Source: Bradyrhizobium sp. CIAT3101 (GTDB taxonomy: Bacteria > Pseudomonadota > Alphaproteobacteria > Rhizobiales > Xanthobacteraceae). From it: a DNA stretch of 64,000 bases. The position numbers and the translations under genes were made by a program. Location: assembly GCF_029714945.1 (NCBI RefSeq), contig NZ_CP121634.1, positions 5,911,001 through 5,975,000 on the forward strand, given 5' to 3'. Of this stretch, positions 42,217-50,910 are shown piece after piece (position 1 is the stretch's first letter; the number at the start of each line of letters is the position of its first letter). Below the pieces are notes generated by a model that searched no databases, was not told the DNA's origin, and was given only the letters and a program-made list of their open reading frames with translations.

Positions 42217-43020
42217 GTGACGAAAATGACTGAAACACCGGTTGCACGACCCAGTGAGACCCGCGTCCAGCGGTTGCAGCGGCTGCGTCGCGCCGTCGAG
42301 ACGAGCGGCGCACTGCATCTGAAGGACGCCGCAGAGCTGCTGAAGGTGTCGGAGATGACGGTCAGGCGCGACCTTGCCGGACCCGAGGCGGCGCTCGCCC
42401 TGCTCGGCGGCTACGTCGTCAACGCGGCGTCGCCGACCGGGATCAAGTACACGTTCGAGCAGGAAATCGACCAGCACACCCAGGACAAGCGCCTCGCCTG
42501 CCGATCCGCAGCCGCCTCGATCAAGGAAGGCGACACCATCTTCATCGACTGCGGCACCACGATGCAGTCGCTGGCGGATTGCCTGCCTGAGGACATGCCG
42601 CTCTCGGTGATCTGCTATTCGCTGAACGTCGCCTCGATCGTCACCCACCGTCCGGCGACGCAGGTGATGCTGATGGGCGGGCTCTACCATCCGTCCTCGC
42701 AGTCGTTCTCGTCGGATGACGGCCTGTCCTATCTGCGGCGGCTCGGGGTCAACAAGGCGTTCGTCTCGGCCGGCGGCCTGCATTGGACCCGCGGCGCGAG
42801 CTGCTCGAATTTTCACGAAGTCGCCATCAAGCAGGCCGTCATTGCGACCGCGATGGAGAGCATCCTCGTGGTCGACGCCAGCAAGCTCGGCAGCCTCAAG
42901 CCGGCGTTCTTCTCCGACGTCAGCTCGTTCTCGCGGATCATCGTCGGTGGCTCCGTGTCGGCAGACACGCGCAAGCACTTCCGCAGCCTCCCCGTCGAAT
43001 ACGTCACCAGCGCAGCCTGA
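42217..43020 (+). CDS. deoR: DeoR-family transcriptional regulator
   Basis: A 267-residue repressor-type protein. The N-terminal helix-turn-helix contains LHLKDAAELLKVSEMTVRRDLAG, and the C-terminal sugar-phosphate sensor domain shows the FIDCGTTMQSLADCLP phosphate loop, VMLMGGLYHPSSQSF and VVDASKLGSLKPAFF. Effectors are usually phosphorylated sugars, here probably deoxyribose-5-phosphate or ribose-5-phosphate. Start could be GTG 42217 (AGG five bases before) or ATG 42226. It is divergent from deoC and convergent with the CUT2 operon; hairpins at 43017-43091 separate it from the latter. Confidence 0.92.
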   Translation: MTKMTETPVARPSETRVQRLQRLRRAVETSGALHLKDAAELLKVSEMTVRRDLAGPEAALALLGGYVVNAASPTGIKYTFEQEIDQHTQDKRLACRSAAASIKEGDTIFIDCGTTMQSLADCLPEDMPLSVICYSLNVASIVTHRPATQVMLMGGLYHPSSQSFSSDDGLSYLRRLGVNKAFVSAGGLHWTRGASCSNFHEVAIKQAVIATAMESILVVDASKLGSLKPAFFSDVSSFSRIIVGGSVSADTRKHFRSLPVEYVTSAA

Positions 43021-43091
43021 TCCGGACGGGGGCTGGTTCGCCCGGATCAGGTCGGCCGGAACGATGCGCGGTCCCGCAGAACCGCGCATCG
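43017..43091. terminator. Paired hairpins between convergent deoR and CUT2 binding-protein genes
   Basis: Stem 1: CTGATCCGG (43017-43025) with CCGGATCAG (43042-43050), 16-base loop. Stem 2: CGATGCGCGGT (43062-43072), 8-base loop, ACCGCGCATCG (43081-43091). Both are exact and lie where the two convergent transcripts end, so bidirectional termination or 3'-end protection is likely. No T-runs follow. Confidence 0.55.
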
Positions 43092-43101
43092 CTATTGCAG
43101 G

Positions 43102-44253
43102 CTAGTTGCAGGCGGGCTTCGCCTTGTTGCAGGCATCGGTCAGTTCGGCCGGCGGATCCTTCTTGAACACGGTCTTGTAGGACTCCAGCACATTCGACTG
43201 CGTCACCGGCAGCGACTGCACACCGACCCAGCCGGGCGTTTCCTTGCCCAGCAGCGCATTCATCATCGCCATCGCCTCGGCGACGCCCTGATCATAAGGA
43301 CGCTGCGAGCCGGTCGCCTTCAGCGGACCGCCCTTGGCGATCTCGATGGCCGATTGCAGGCCGAGGTCGACCGTCGTCATGGGAATATCGATGCCCTGGG
43401 CGCGCATCGAGCTCAGCGTATCGAGTGCCGGCTGATCCCACACCGCGTAGAGTCCCTTGACGTCCGGATTGCCGGTCAGGAAGTCGCCCGCGATCTGCGA
43501 GACCTTCGGCGGATCGGTGAAGTCGACCTGCTTCATCTTGATGTCGGGCCGGTTCGCCTTCATCCACTCCCGCACGCCCTTGGTGCGCTCGTTGGTGCTG
43601 AAATAGTCGACACCGAAATTGACGAGACCGATGGTGCCGCCCTGCGGCATGCAGGACGCCAGGATCTGCGCCGCGATCTGACCGTTGCCCTGGCTGTCCG
43701 CCGAGACCATCGTCGCGTATTCCTCGGGATGCTTCAGGCCGGTCGGGATGCTGTCCATCAGCACGAGCTTGATGCCGGCCTTGGCGATCTTCTTGTAGGT
43801 CGGGGCAGTTGCGGTGAAATCGACCGGGATCGAGATGATTCCGTCCGGATGCTGCTGGATGGTGTTCTCGATATCGGCGATCTGCTTGTCCACCTGATAT
43901 TCGGCGGATGCGACGCCCGTCACCGTCACGCCGTACTTCTTCAGCGTATCGGTGATGCCCTGGATCTGGAGCTGCGACCAGTCGAGGTTGACCGTCTGCA
44001 TGGAGATGCCGACCTTGAAGTTCTTCTCCTTGATCTTCGCGGCATCCGCCTCCGACAGCGCGAGCACCTCGGGGGAAGCCGCCTTCTCGCCGTGGGGTCC
44101 CTGGCCGACGATCGACTTCGGCCCGAGCTTGGCGAGATCGACACCCTTGACGCAGGTCGCGGGCACTTCGGCGCGAGCCGACGGGATCATCGAAAGGGCG
44201 GCAGCGGCCGCCAACGCAGTCAAAGGCAAGGTCTGTCGCAAGATTGGCTTCAT
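43102..44253 (-). CDS. Sugar ABC transporter substrate-binding protein, CUT2/RbsB-type
   Basis: A 383-residue periplasmic sugar receptor with a Sec signal (LRQTLPLTALAAAAALSMIPSARA). It is longer than RbsB because about 50 residues precede the domain start at NFKVGISMQTVNLDWSQLQ. Landmarks: DKQIADIENTIQQHPDGIISIP, SADSQGNGQIAAQIL, GTIGLVNFG and KGLYAVWDQPALDTL. ATG 44253 has GGAGGAAAC just before it. It is the last gene of the operon, 105 bases after the permease gene, with no ribokinase or mutarotase attached, so it relies on those of the deoC operon if the sugar is the same. Confidence 0.9.
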   Translation of the reverse strand: MKPILRQTLPLTALAAAAALSMIPSARAEVPATCVKGVDLAKLGPKSIVGQGPHGEKAASPEVLALSEADAAKIKEKNFKVGISMQTVNLDWSQLQIQGITDTLKKYGVTVTGVASAEYQVDKQIADIENTIQQHPDGIISIPVDFTATAPTYKKIAKAGIKLVLMDSIPTGLKHPEEYATMVSADSQGNGQIAAQILASCMPQGGTIGLVNFGVDYFSTNERTKGVREWMKANRPDIKMKQVDFTDPPKVSQIAGDFLTGNPDVKGLYAVWDQPALDTLSSMRAQGIDIPMTTVDLGLQSAIEIAKGGPLKATGSQRPYDQGVAEAMAMMNALLGKETPGWVGVQSLPVTQSNVLESYKTVFKKDPPAELTDACNKAKPACN

Positions 44254-44358
44254 TGTTTCCTCCATTTTTTGGTCGCCGATTCACCGGAGGGCCAGCGACC
44301 TTGCCCCTACCCGCGCCGCGCAATGAACTTGTTGGTCATGCGCTGCGCCTGACTTCGA

Positions 44359-45351
44359 CTAGCGTTTTGTGAAAGCAACCGCGGCAACGATGATCGCGCC
44401 CTTGATCACGAGCTGCATCGGCGAGCTCACGCCGAGCAGAACGAGTCCATTGTTGAGCGTGCCGATGATCAGGCTGCCGAACAGCGTTCCCAGGATGTAG
44501 CCGCGCCCGCCGAACAGGCTGCAACCGCCAAGGATCACAGCGGCGATGACGTCGAGCTCCATGCCCTGCACGACATCTGGCCGCGCGGCATGTGAACGCG
44601 CCGACAGCACCAGCGCCGCCAATCCGGCGAGCGTGCCGGTCAGAACAAAGGCCGCCGTCGTGATCCGTTTGGTGTTGATGCCGGAGTAGAGCGCCGCGGT
44701 CGGATTGCCGCCGACCGCATAAATGCGCCGGCCGAACACGTTATAATGCAGCAGCAGGATGCCGACGATCATCGCCGCCAATGTCCAGGCGATCGGAACC
44801 GGTATGCCGAGGAACGTGCCTTCGCCGAAGATCGCGAAATAGGTCTCGTTGGTGATGATGACAGGCTTGGTGTTGGTCACCATCATCGCCAGTCCCCGCG
44901 CCATGCTCAGCGAGCCGAGCGTCACAAGGAACGACGGGATCGACAGCTGCGTCGTCAGGATGCCGTTGATCAGCCCGACCAGCGCGCCGGTGCCGAGGCC
45001 GGCCACGGCACCCACGATCCAGCTGTTGTTGATTTGGCTCATCGCGAGCGCGGCCGCCATGCCCGATAGCGCCAACGTCGAGGCAACCGACAGATCGATC
45101 TGTCGCGCGATGATGATGAAGGTCATGCCGACCGCGATGATCGACACCAGCGTGGTCTGGCGCCCGATGTTCAGGAAATTATCGACCGAGAGGAACCATG
45201 GCGAGGACAGGCTGAACACCACCAGCAGGATCACGAAGGCGATGTACAGCATGTACGGCCGCTCGCCCCGCAGCAGATTCTGAAGAATCCTGCGGCGGCG
45301 ATCGGATCGGGTCGACGCGGCGACCATGTTGGGAGCAGTCAGTTCGGTCAT
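44359..45351 (-). CDS. Sugar ABC transporter permease, CUT2/RbsC-type
   Basis: A 330-residue integral membrane protein of the ribose/xylose/AI-2 permease family. Characteristic stretches: YIAFVILLVVFSLSSPWFLSVDNFLNIGRQTTLVSIIAVGMTFIIIARQIDLSVASTLALSG (landmark region 45250-45050, the IDLSV motif being diagnostic) and a GGCSLFGGRGYILGTLFG motif near the C-terminus. It overlaps the RbsA-type ATPase gene by four bases (ATGA). Confidence 0.93.
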   Translation of the reverse strand: MTELTAPNMVAASTRSDRRRRILQNLLRGERPYMLYIAFVILLVVFSLSSPWFLSVDNFLNIGRQTTLVSIIAVGMTFIIIARQIDLSVASTLALSGMAAALAMSQINNSWIVGAVAGLGTGALVGLINGILTTQLSIPSFLVTLGSLSMARGLAMMVTNTKPVIITNETYFAIFGEGTFLGIPVPIAWTLAAMIVGILLLHYNVFGRRIYAVGGNPTAALYSGINTKRITTAAFVLTGTLAGLAALVLSARSHAARPDVVQGMELDVIAAVILGGCSLFGGRGYILGTLFGSLIIGTLNNGLVLLGVSSPMQLVIKGAIIVAAVAFTKR

Positions 45352-46928
45352 GCGGGAAGCTCTTGCAAGTGGCCTGGCCCGGAGGCCTGGTACATCTGGA
45401 GGAGATGATGCAGCTCTTCGGCATCATCGATCTCGCCGCGCGACAGCGTGCGCGCCACACGGCCGTCGACGATCACGGAGATCCGGTCGCAGAGCTCGAT
45501 CAATTCGACGAGGTCGGACGAGACGACCAGGACTCCGCTGCCGTCGCGGACGGCATTCCGGATCACGGCATAGATTTCCTCGCGTGCGCCGACGTCGACG
45601 CCGACCGTCGGTTCATCCAGGAGCAGCACGCGCGGCCGCGGATCATTCCATTTTCCGAACACGACCTTTTGCTGGTTGCCGCCGGAGAGCGTCCTCACCA
45701 GGCTGAACGCGCCCGGCGCTTTCACCGAAAGCCTGGCAACCGCGGTTTCCGCGCGCTTCGCCGCAGCGCGTTGCTGCATCCAGCCCCAGCGCGAGAAATG
45801 GGGAATCCGCGGCAAGGTGACGTTGCGTTCGATCGAATGATCCAGGACCAGGCCCTGCACGTGCCGGTCTTCCGGCACCAGCGCGATACCCTGCTCGATC
45901 GCATCGGCGGGCCCTCCCGGCAGCCATCGCCGGCCCTCGATCTCGATCGCGCCGCTTTCGATCGGCCGGAGACCGAACACCGTCTCCAGAATCTCCGTGC
46001 GTCCGCTGCCGATCAATCCGGCGAGGCCGTGGATCTCACCCTTCAGCACGGACAGATCGACGGCGCGGAGCCGGTCGTTGGACACGTCCGACAACGCCAA
46101 AACCGACGACGGATCCACGTCGCGCTTCGCGACAGGTTCGGACCGCGGGCCGGTGGGCGCGGATCGATCGGTTCCGACGATCGCGTTCACCAGCCGCTTC
46201 ATGTCGGTCTCGGCGGTCACAAACGTGCCCGCATTGGCGCCGTCACGCAGCACCGTGACGCGCTGCGAGATCTCGAACACCTCGTTGAGCCGGTGGGTCA
46301 CATAGATCACGCCGACGCCGCGACGCGTCGCCTTCCCGATCGCATCGAACAGAATCCGAACCTCATCCGATGTCAGCGAGGAGGTCGGCTCATCGAGGAT
46401 CAGAAGCCGGACCTCGCCCATCAAGGCCTTGGCGATCTCCGTCATCTGGCGATAGGCGAAAGGCAGCGAGCCGACAGTCGCTTTGGTATCCAGGGGAATG
46501 CCGAGCTCGTTGAGGAACGCCTCGGCCCTCGCCATCAGCGCGCGCTGGCGGACAAAGCCTAGCGCAGCGCGTGGCTCACGGCCGAGCAACAGATTGTCCG
46601 CGACGCTCAGGGATTCGACGAGGCTGAGGTCCTGATAGACGACGGCGATCCCCGCCTCGCGCGACTTCGCCGGGCTGTCGAATTCCACCGGCCTGCCGGC
46701 GATCTCGATCGTGCCGCTGTCGAGGGCATGCACACCACTGAGGATCTTGATCAGCGTGGATTTTCCCGCGCCGTTCTCGCCCAGCAGCGCATGTACCTCG
46801 CCGGCACGGACCTCGAGGTTGACGTCGCGTAGCGCCCGCACGCCGCCAAAACGCTTGTTGATGCCACTGACCATCACAAGCGAGGTCGACGTCCCTGGCT
46901 CTGCTGTACCCGAACCGGACAATTCCAA
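45348..46928 (-). CDS. Sugar ABC transporter ATP-binding protein, CUT2/RbsA-type (two ATPase domains)
   Basis: Fused double ATPase of 526 residues. Domain 1 has GENGAGKSTLIKILSGVH and LDEPTSSLTSDEVRILFDA; domain 2 has the degenerate P-loop GLIGSGRTEILE and LSGGNQQKVVFGKW with LLLDEPTVGVDVGAREEIY, the standard RbsA layout. I place the start at TTG 46928 because GGAGG (46934-46938) lies five bases before it. The ATG at 46973 has no ribosome-binding site and falls right at an operator-like sequence. First gene of the operon. Confidence 0.9.
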   Translation of the reverse strand: MELSGSGTAEPGTSTSLVMVSGINKRFGGVRALRDVNLEVRAGEVHALLGENGAGKSTLIKILSGVHALDSGTIEIAGRPVEFDSPAKSREAGIAVVYQDLSLVESLSVADNLLLGREPRAALGFVRQRALMARAEAFLNELGIPLDTKATVGSLPFAYRQMTEIAKALMGEVRLLILDEPTSSLTSDEVRILFDAIGKATRRGVGVIYVTHRLNEVFEISQRVTVLRDGANAGTFVTAETDMKRLVNAIVGTDRSAPTGPRSEPVAKRDVDPSSVLALSDVSNDRLRAVDLSVLKGEIHGLAGLIGSGRTEILETVFGLRPIESGAIEIEGRRWLPGGPADAIEQGIALVPEDRHVQGLVLDHSIERNVTLPRIPHFSRWGWMQQRAAAKRAETAVARLSVKAPGAFSLVRTLSGGNQQKVVFGKWNDPRPRVLLLDEPTVGVDVGAREEIYAVIRNAVRDGSGVLVVSSDLVELIELCDRISVIVDGRVARTLSRGEIDDAEELHHLLQMYQASGPGHLQELPA

Positions 46929-46975
46929 ACTTTCCTCCCGTCGCCCTGCGAGACGCTGGTACGATGGTGACATAT

Positions 46976-47001
46976 TGTTATTTTTGCAACTTATCTTGTT
47001 A
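46976..47001. promoter_or_regulatory. Candidate DeoR operator 2, upstream of the CUT2 operon
   Basis: TGTTATTTTTGCAACT (46976-46991) matches 13 of 16 bases of the deoC/deoR palindrome at 42142. A further TGTTA half-site starts at 46997, 21 bases (two turns) on. The surrounding 46970-47015 is a sharp AT-rich island. The site lies about 50 bases upstream of the chosen TTG start of the ATPase gene, so binding there could repress the CUT2 operon. Confidence 0.5.
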
Positions 47002-47015
47002 TAATTCTATCACCT

Positions 47016-47488
47016 CGGGCGACCTGTCAATGGCCGATCGCGTGTTGTCGCCGGCTGAATTGAGCGCTGCCTCCGGTCGGCCCTCGGTCGCTCCCAGGTG
47101 GCGAACTCGGCCGGCACCTCGAAGATTTCGGTTTGCCGGATTGACCGTGCACGTGCTGGTTGCGGTTGCCCCAAGCGACCGAGCGCAGAGCAGCATCTTG
47201 ATCGCGGCGGGTCGCCGAGACCACGCGCTGCCGTGACTGCATGAACGATGGGCGACGATGCTGATCACGACGTCGGCGCGCGACGTTGCACCGCGGAACG
47301 ATTTGCGACGCACCATTCAAAATGAGACTGCCTGTTAAGCCGCACAGGGCTCCCACCCGTGCGTCGTATCCGAGTTCGGTTAGCCTCCACCTCAAGAACC
47401 GTTGGTCTTGCAAAACCGTCGCACCGCGCGGCGGACGCGCGAGAGCGCGGCGAAAAACAGCGACAAGAACGTCCCAGGGAGGAGAGCA
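47016..47488. other. Intergenic region without a supported gene
   Basis: GC-rich stretch between the leftward CUT2 operon and the rightward branched-chain-type transporter. Open frames exist on both strands but none has a ribosome-binding site or family features. It should contain the promoter for the gene at 47489; TTGCAA near 47408 could be a -35 element, but no matching -10 is clear. I see no repeats or RNA genes here. Confidence 0.5.
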
Positions 47489-48739
47489 ATGTTGAAAGGC
47501 AGTCTAGGACTGATCGCGTTGAGCAGCCTGTTGTTGTCGGGCACGGCCTTCGCGCAGGAGAAGATCAAGGTCGGCGTCACCGCGACGCTCGAAGGCACCT
47601 ACACCGTGCTCGGCGAGGACGGCATCCGCGGCTTCCAGACCGCACTCAACGTGCTCGGCAAGAAGGTCGGCGACAAGGAACTCGAATTCGTCATTGCCTC
47701 GACCAATGCGACGCCCGATTCCGCGGTTCGCGCCGTGCGCAAGCTGATTGAGCAGGACAAGGTGCAGATCCTGCTGTCTCCGCTGTCAGGCGACGAGGGC
47801 ATCGCGGTCAAGAATTTTGCCAAGACCCATCCCGAGCTGACCTTCATCAACGCCGCCTCCGGCGCGCAGGAAACGACCTATGTCGATCCAGCCCCGAACT
47901 TCTTCCGCTACAACATGGACGGCGCGCAGTGGCAGGTCGGCCTCGGCAAATATGCCTATGACGAAAAGAAGTATCGAAAGATCGCGACCGTCGGCGAGGA
48001 CTATTCCTTCATCTACACCCAGGTGTTCGGCCTCGTGCTCGAATTCTGCGGCGCCGGCGGACAGGTCACCAACCGGCAATGGGTGCCACTCGGCACCAAG
48101 GATTTTGCCTCGGTCATCGCCGCGCTGCCTGACGACGTCGACGCGATCTATCTCGGCCTCGGCGGCGCCGACGCCGTCAACTTCCTCAACCAGTACCAGC
48201 AGGCGGGCGGCAAGGCCCATCTGATGGGCGGCTCGATCATGATCGACCAGACCATTTTGTCGTCCAAGGGCAACGCCAAGAACGCGCTGGTCGGCACGCT
48301 CGCCGCGAGCGGTCAGGCCGATACCTGGGAGGATCCGGGTTGGCAGAAGTTCGTGAAGGACTACCAGGACGCCTTCCCACCGAACAAGCGGTTCCCGAGT
48401 CCGTCGCTGCTCGCCACCAATTATTACGGCTCGACCATGGCGCTGATTCTGGCGCTGCGTCAGGTCAACGGCGATCTCAGCGACAACCAGTCCAAGTACA
48501 AGGCCGCGCTGGCGAAGATCGAGCTCGATGCGCCCAACGGCAAGATCAAGCTCGACGCCAACCGTCAGGCGATCGGCACCAACTTCGTCACCGAAGTCGT
48601 CGACGACGGCAAGGGCGCGTTGTTCTCGAAGGTCGTGAAGGTGATCCCGAACGTGAACCAGACGCTGGGCTACGACCCCGCCGTGTTCGCCAAGATCGGC
48701 TTGCCAAGCCGTACAGTACCGGAATGTAAGAAGTACTGA
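47489..48739 (+). CDS. Branched-chain amino-acid-type ABC substrate-binding protein
   Basis: A 416-residue periplasmic receptor of the LivJ/UrtA/AmiC type. A Sec signal (LGLIALSSLLLSGTAFAQ) ends at AFA-Q. The mature part begins KIKVGVTATLEGTYTVLGEDGIRGF, followed by DKVQILLSPLSGDEGIAVKNFA, TFINAASGAQETTY and ATVGEDYSFIYTQVFG. The ATG at 47489 follows GGGAGGAGAG; the frame to 47402 is not preferred. Many members bind amides, aromatic acids or urea rather than amino acids. It is the first gene of region D. An AraC regulator gene separates it from the permease genes. Confidence 0.92.
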   Translation: MLKGSLGLIALSSLLLSGTAFAQEKIKVGVTATLEGTYTVLGEDGIRGFQTALNVLGKKVGDKELEFVIASTNATPDSAVRAVRKLIEQDKVQILLSPLSGDEGIAVKNFAKTHPELTFINAASGAQETTYVDPAPNFFRYNMDGAQWQVGLGKYAYDEKKYRKIATVGEDYSFIYTQVFGLVLEFCGAGGQVTNRQWVPLGTKDFASVIAALPDDVDAIYLGLGGADAVNFLNQYQQAGGKAHLMGGSIMIDQTILSSKGNAKNALVGTLAASGQADTWEDPGWQKFVKDYQDAFPPNKRFPSPSLLATNYYGSTMALILALRQVNGDLSDNQSKYKAALAKIELDAPNGKIKLDANRQAIGTNFVTEVVDDGKGALFSKVVKVIPNVNQTLGYDPAVFAKIGLPSRTVPECKKY

Positions 48740-48769
48740 CGTAGTCGCATCAGCGACGCCATGACTGAT

Positions 48770-48822
48770 CGGGGAGAGATTTGCGAAGAGCGCGACACGT
48801 GCGCCCTTGCATTCTCTCCCCG
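48770..48822 (+). repeat. Inverted repeat between binding-protein and AraC genes
   Basis: CGGGGAGAGA (48770-48779) and TCTCTCCCCG (48813-48822) are perfectly complementary over 10 bases, with a 33-base loop that itself contains GCGC...GCGC. It may act as an attenuating or transcript-end structure downstream of the strongly expressed binding-protein gene. No T-run follows. Confidence 0.6.
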
Positions 48823-48869
48823 GTTGTTGAACGCTATCAAAAAAGACAAAAGCTTCCGGGAGAGAAGGC

Positions 48870-49697
48870 ATGAGCCGGGCGCTCGCCGTCTTCCACGGCC
48901 GCTTCGGCCGGGCGACGGTCTATCAGTTGAACCGCCCCTTCAACATCCACGCACATCGCGAAGGTCATTTGATCTTCCATGTCGGGGGCCGTCCCGCATG
49001 TATCGATGTCAACGATGGACGTTACGAGCTCACCGAAGGCTCCGTCGTCGCGGTCAATCCGTGGGAGCCGCATAATTTCCTCCCGTCTGATCTCGACGGC
49101 GGCGCGGTCTTCTTCGTGCTCTATGTCAATGCGGAGTGGTTCGCGCCCGATGCGCCCGGCGCCGACCGCCTGCGCTTCGGACGCACCCAGTTCGCGCGAT
49201 CGGTCGCACTGGACAAGCATATCCGGCACGCAGCGGCCCTTGTGTGCGGCGCACCCTCGCTGAATAGCCTCGATGGCGAGCTGAGAAGCCTGATCGACAT
49301 CTGCTACGACGAAAGCTGGCAGCAGGCCGAGCTCACGCGGGATCCGCGCGCGAATGGCTCCGTCACCGATTTTCGCGTTCGCAAGTGCATCAAGATGATG
49401 TCGGAGAGCCCCGGCGCCGAGATCGAGCTCGATACCATCGCGCGCGAATCCGGCCTGTCGCGACCGCATTTCTACCGGCTGTTCCGCACCCAGACCGGCG
49501 TTACCCCTCACCTCTATCTCAACACGCTGATGATGGAGCAGGCGCTGGAGGCGCTGGTGGCGAGCGAAGCGCCGATCGCCGATATCGGCTTCGATCTCGG
49601 CTTCTCCTCGCAGAGCGGGTTCACCCGTTTCTTCGCCGCCAATGTCGGGATGGCGCCGACCGATTATCGCCGCGCGGCCAAGGTTTTGCGCGGCTGA
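48870..49697 (+). CDS. AraC-family transcriptional regulator
   Basis: A 275-residue regulator: an N-terminal cupin-like sensor domain (HAHREGHLIFHVGGRPACIDVN; VVAVNPWEPHNF) and a C-terminal double helix-turn-helix (ELDTIARESGLSRPHFYRLFRTQTGVTP; IADIGFDLGFSSQSGFTRFFAANVGMAPTDYRRA, landmarks). GGGAGAG precedes the ATG. Its placement inside the transporter locus makes it the likely ligand-responsive activator of the whole region. An 8-bp palindrome lies downstream at 49762-49785, before the permease genes. Confidence 0.92.
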   Translation: MSRALAVFHGRFGRATVYQLNRPFNIHAHREGHLIFHVGGRPACIDVNDGRYELTEGSVVAVNPWEPHNFLPSDLDGGAVFFVLYVNAEWFAPDAPGADRLRFGRTQFARSVALDKHIRHAAALVCGAPSLNSLDGELRSLIDICYDESWQQAELTRDPRANGSVTDFRVRKCIKMMSESPGAEIELDTIARESGLSRPHFYRLFRTQTGVTPHLYLNTLMMEQALEALVASEAPIADIGFDLGFSSQSGFTRFFAANVGMAPTDYRRAAKVLRG

Positions 49698-49761
49698 CGA
49701 ACGCGCGAAAAGATACTCACGATCAAATGCCCTCCCGTGCGTCCCATTAGGATGCGCAGAA

Positions 49762-49785
49762 CGCGATCCCGACTAGAGGATCGCG
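49762..49785. repeat. Palindrome upstream of the Liv-type permease genes
   Basis: CGCGATCC (49762-49769), loop CGACTAGA, GGATCGCG (49778-49785), perfect 8-bp arms, in the 201-base gap between the AraC gene and the permease gene at 49899. It could be a transcript-end stem of the araC gene or a binding palindrome for the downstream operon. Confidence 0.5.
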
Positions 49786-49898
49786 GTCGATAGGGAGCGC
49801 ATGTTCATGGCAGGGCTTGCGGCCGGCAACGGTCTGCGTGCCCCCTCACCTCGCTTGAACGCAGAGGGTTGGAGGGACGTGACGATGGAGCGGCGATC

Positions 49899-50909
49899 AT
49901 GACCCGCTTTGTCGAACGCCATCCGGCATGGGCGCTGATTGTCATCATCGCCGTCGCAGTCGCGCTGTGGCTGATCTTCGCCGTATGGCCCCTGGGGCTT
50001 GAAGAGGCGATCGGTCGCAAGCGCGTGTTCCTCAACGCGGTCTTCAACGGCATCACGCTCGGCGGTCTCTATTTCCTCGTCGCCAGCGGCTTCACGCTGA
50101 TCTTCGGCCTGATGCGCAACGTCAACCTCGCGCACGGCTCGCTCTATCTGTTCGGCGGCTATGTCGGCTACGCCATCAGCGCCTCGACCGGCTCCTGGAT
50201 CCTGTCCTTCATCGTTGCCTTCATCCTGACGGCGCTGGTCGGCGTCCTGCTTCAGGTTCTGGTGTTCCGCCGCATGGAGGGCCAGGATCTGCGCCAGACC
50301 ATGGTGACGATCGGGCTTTCGATCGTGTTCGCCGATCTCATGCTGTGGGCCTGCGGCGGCGACTTCTATCAGATCCAGACCCCGAACTGGCTGATCGGCC
50401 CCATCGAGCTGCCACTGATCACCGCGGTGAAATCCTCGGGCGAACCGGTCTATCTGCGCTATCCGCTGGTGCGGCTTGTGATCTTCCTGGCCTCCGTGAT
50501 CATCGGCATCGCGATGTGGCTCGCGCTCAACCGCACCCGGATCGGCATGATCATCCGCGCCGGTGTCGACGATCGTGACATCCTTGCCGCGACTGGCGTG
50601 CGCATCCAGATCGTCTTCGTGCTGGTCTTCGCGCTCGGCGCCGGGCTTGCCGGCATCGCAGGCGTCGTGGGCGGCACCTTCCAGTCACTCTCCCCCGGTG
50701 AGGACATCCGTTTCCTGCTCGCATCCCTCGTGGTCGTGATCGTCGGCGGCATGGGCTCGATACCAGGCGCCGCGCTCGGCGCGCTGATCATCGGCCTCGC
50801 CGAGCAACTCGGCTCGGTCTACATCCCGACCTATGCCATCGTCGTGACGTTCCTGATCATGGTGCTGGTGCTGGCGCTTCGGCCGCAGGGCCTGCTCGCG
50901 AGGCGCTGA
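49899..50909 (+). CDS. Branched-chain-type ABC transporter permease (LivH-like)
   Basis: A 336-residue integral membrane protein of the LivH/UrtB family. An N-terminal extra helix (ALIVIIAVAVALWLIFAVWPLG) precedes the family core: LNAVFNGITLGGLYFLVASGFTLIFGLMRNVNLAHGSLYLFGGYVGY (landmarks), GVDDRDILAATGVRIQ and GMGSIPGAALGALIIGLAEQLG. ATG 49899 has GGAG eight bases upstream. It is followed with one base spacing by the LivM-like gene and belongs to the long operon that seems to run to the right edge. Confidence 0.93.
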   Translation: MTRFVERHPAWALIVIIAVAVALWLIFAVWPLGLEEAIGRKRVFLNAVFNGITLGGLYFLVASGFTLIFGLMRNVNLAHGSLYLFGGYVGYAISASTGSWILSFIVAFILTALVGVLLQVLVFRRMEGQDLRQTMVTIGLSIVFADLMLWACGGDFYQIQTPNWLIGPIELPLITAVKSSGEPVYLRYPLVRLVIFLASVIIGIAMWLALNRTRIGMIIRAGVDDRDILAATGVRIQIVFVLVFALGAGLAGIAGVVGGTFQSLSPGEDIRFLLASLVVVIVGGMGSIPGAALGALIIGLAEQLGSVYIPTYAIVVTFLIMVLVLALRPQGLLARR

Positions 50910-50910
50910 C

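Noticed and set aside
46971..46973. ATG at 46973 as start of the CUT2 ATPase
   Set aside because: No ribosome-binding site and it would touch the operator-like sequence; TTG 46928 has GGAGG at five bases.
47016..47488. A short gene or degraded gene upstream of the Liv-type receptor
   Set aside because: Frames are short, without ribosome-binding site, and none shows a recognisable domain fragment.
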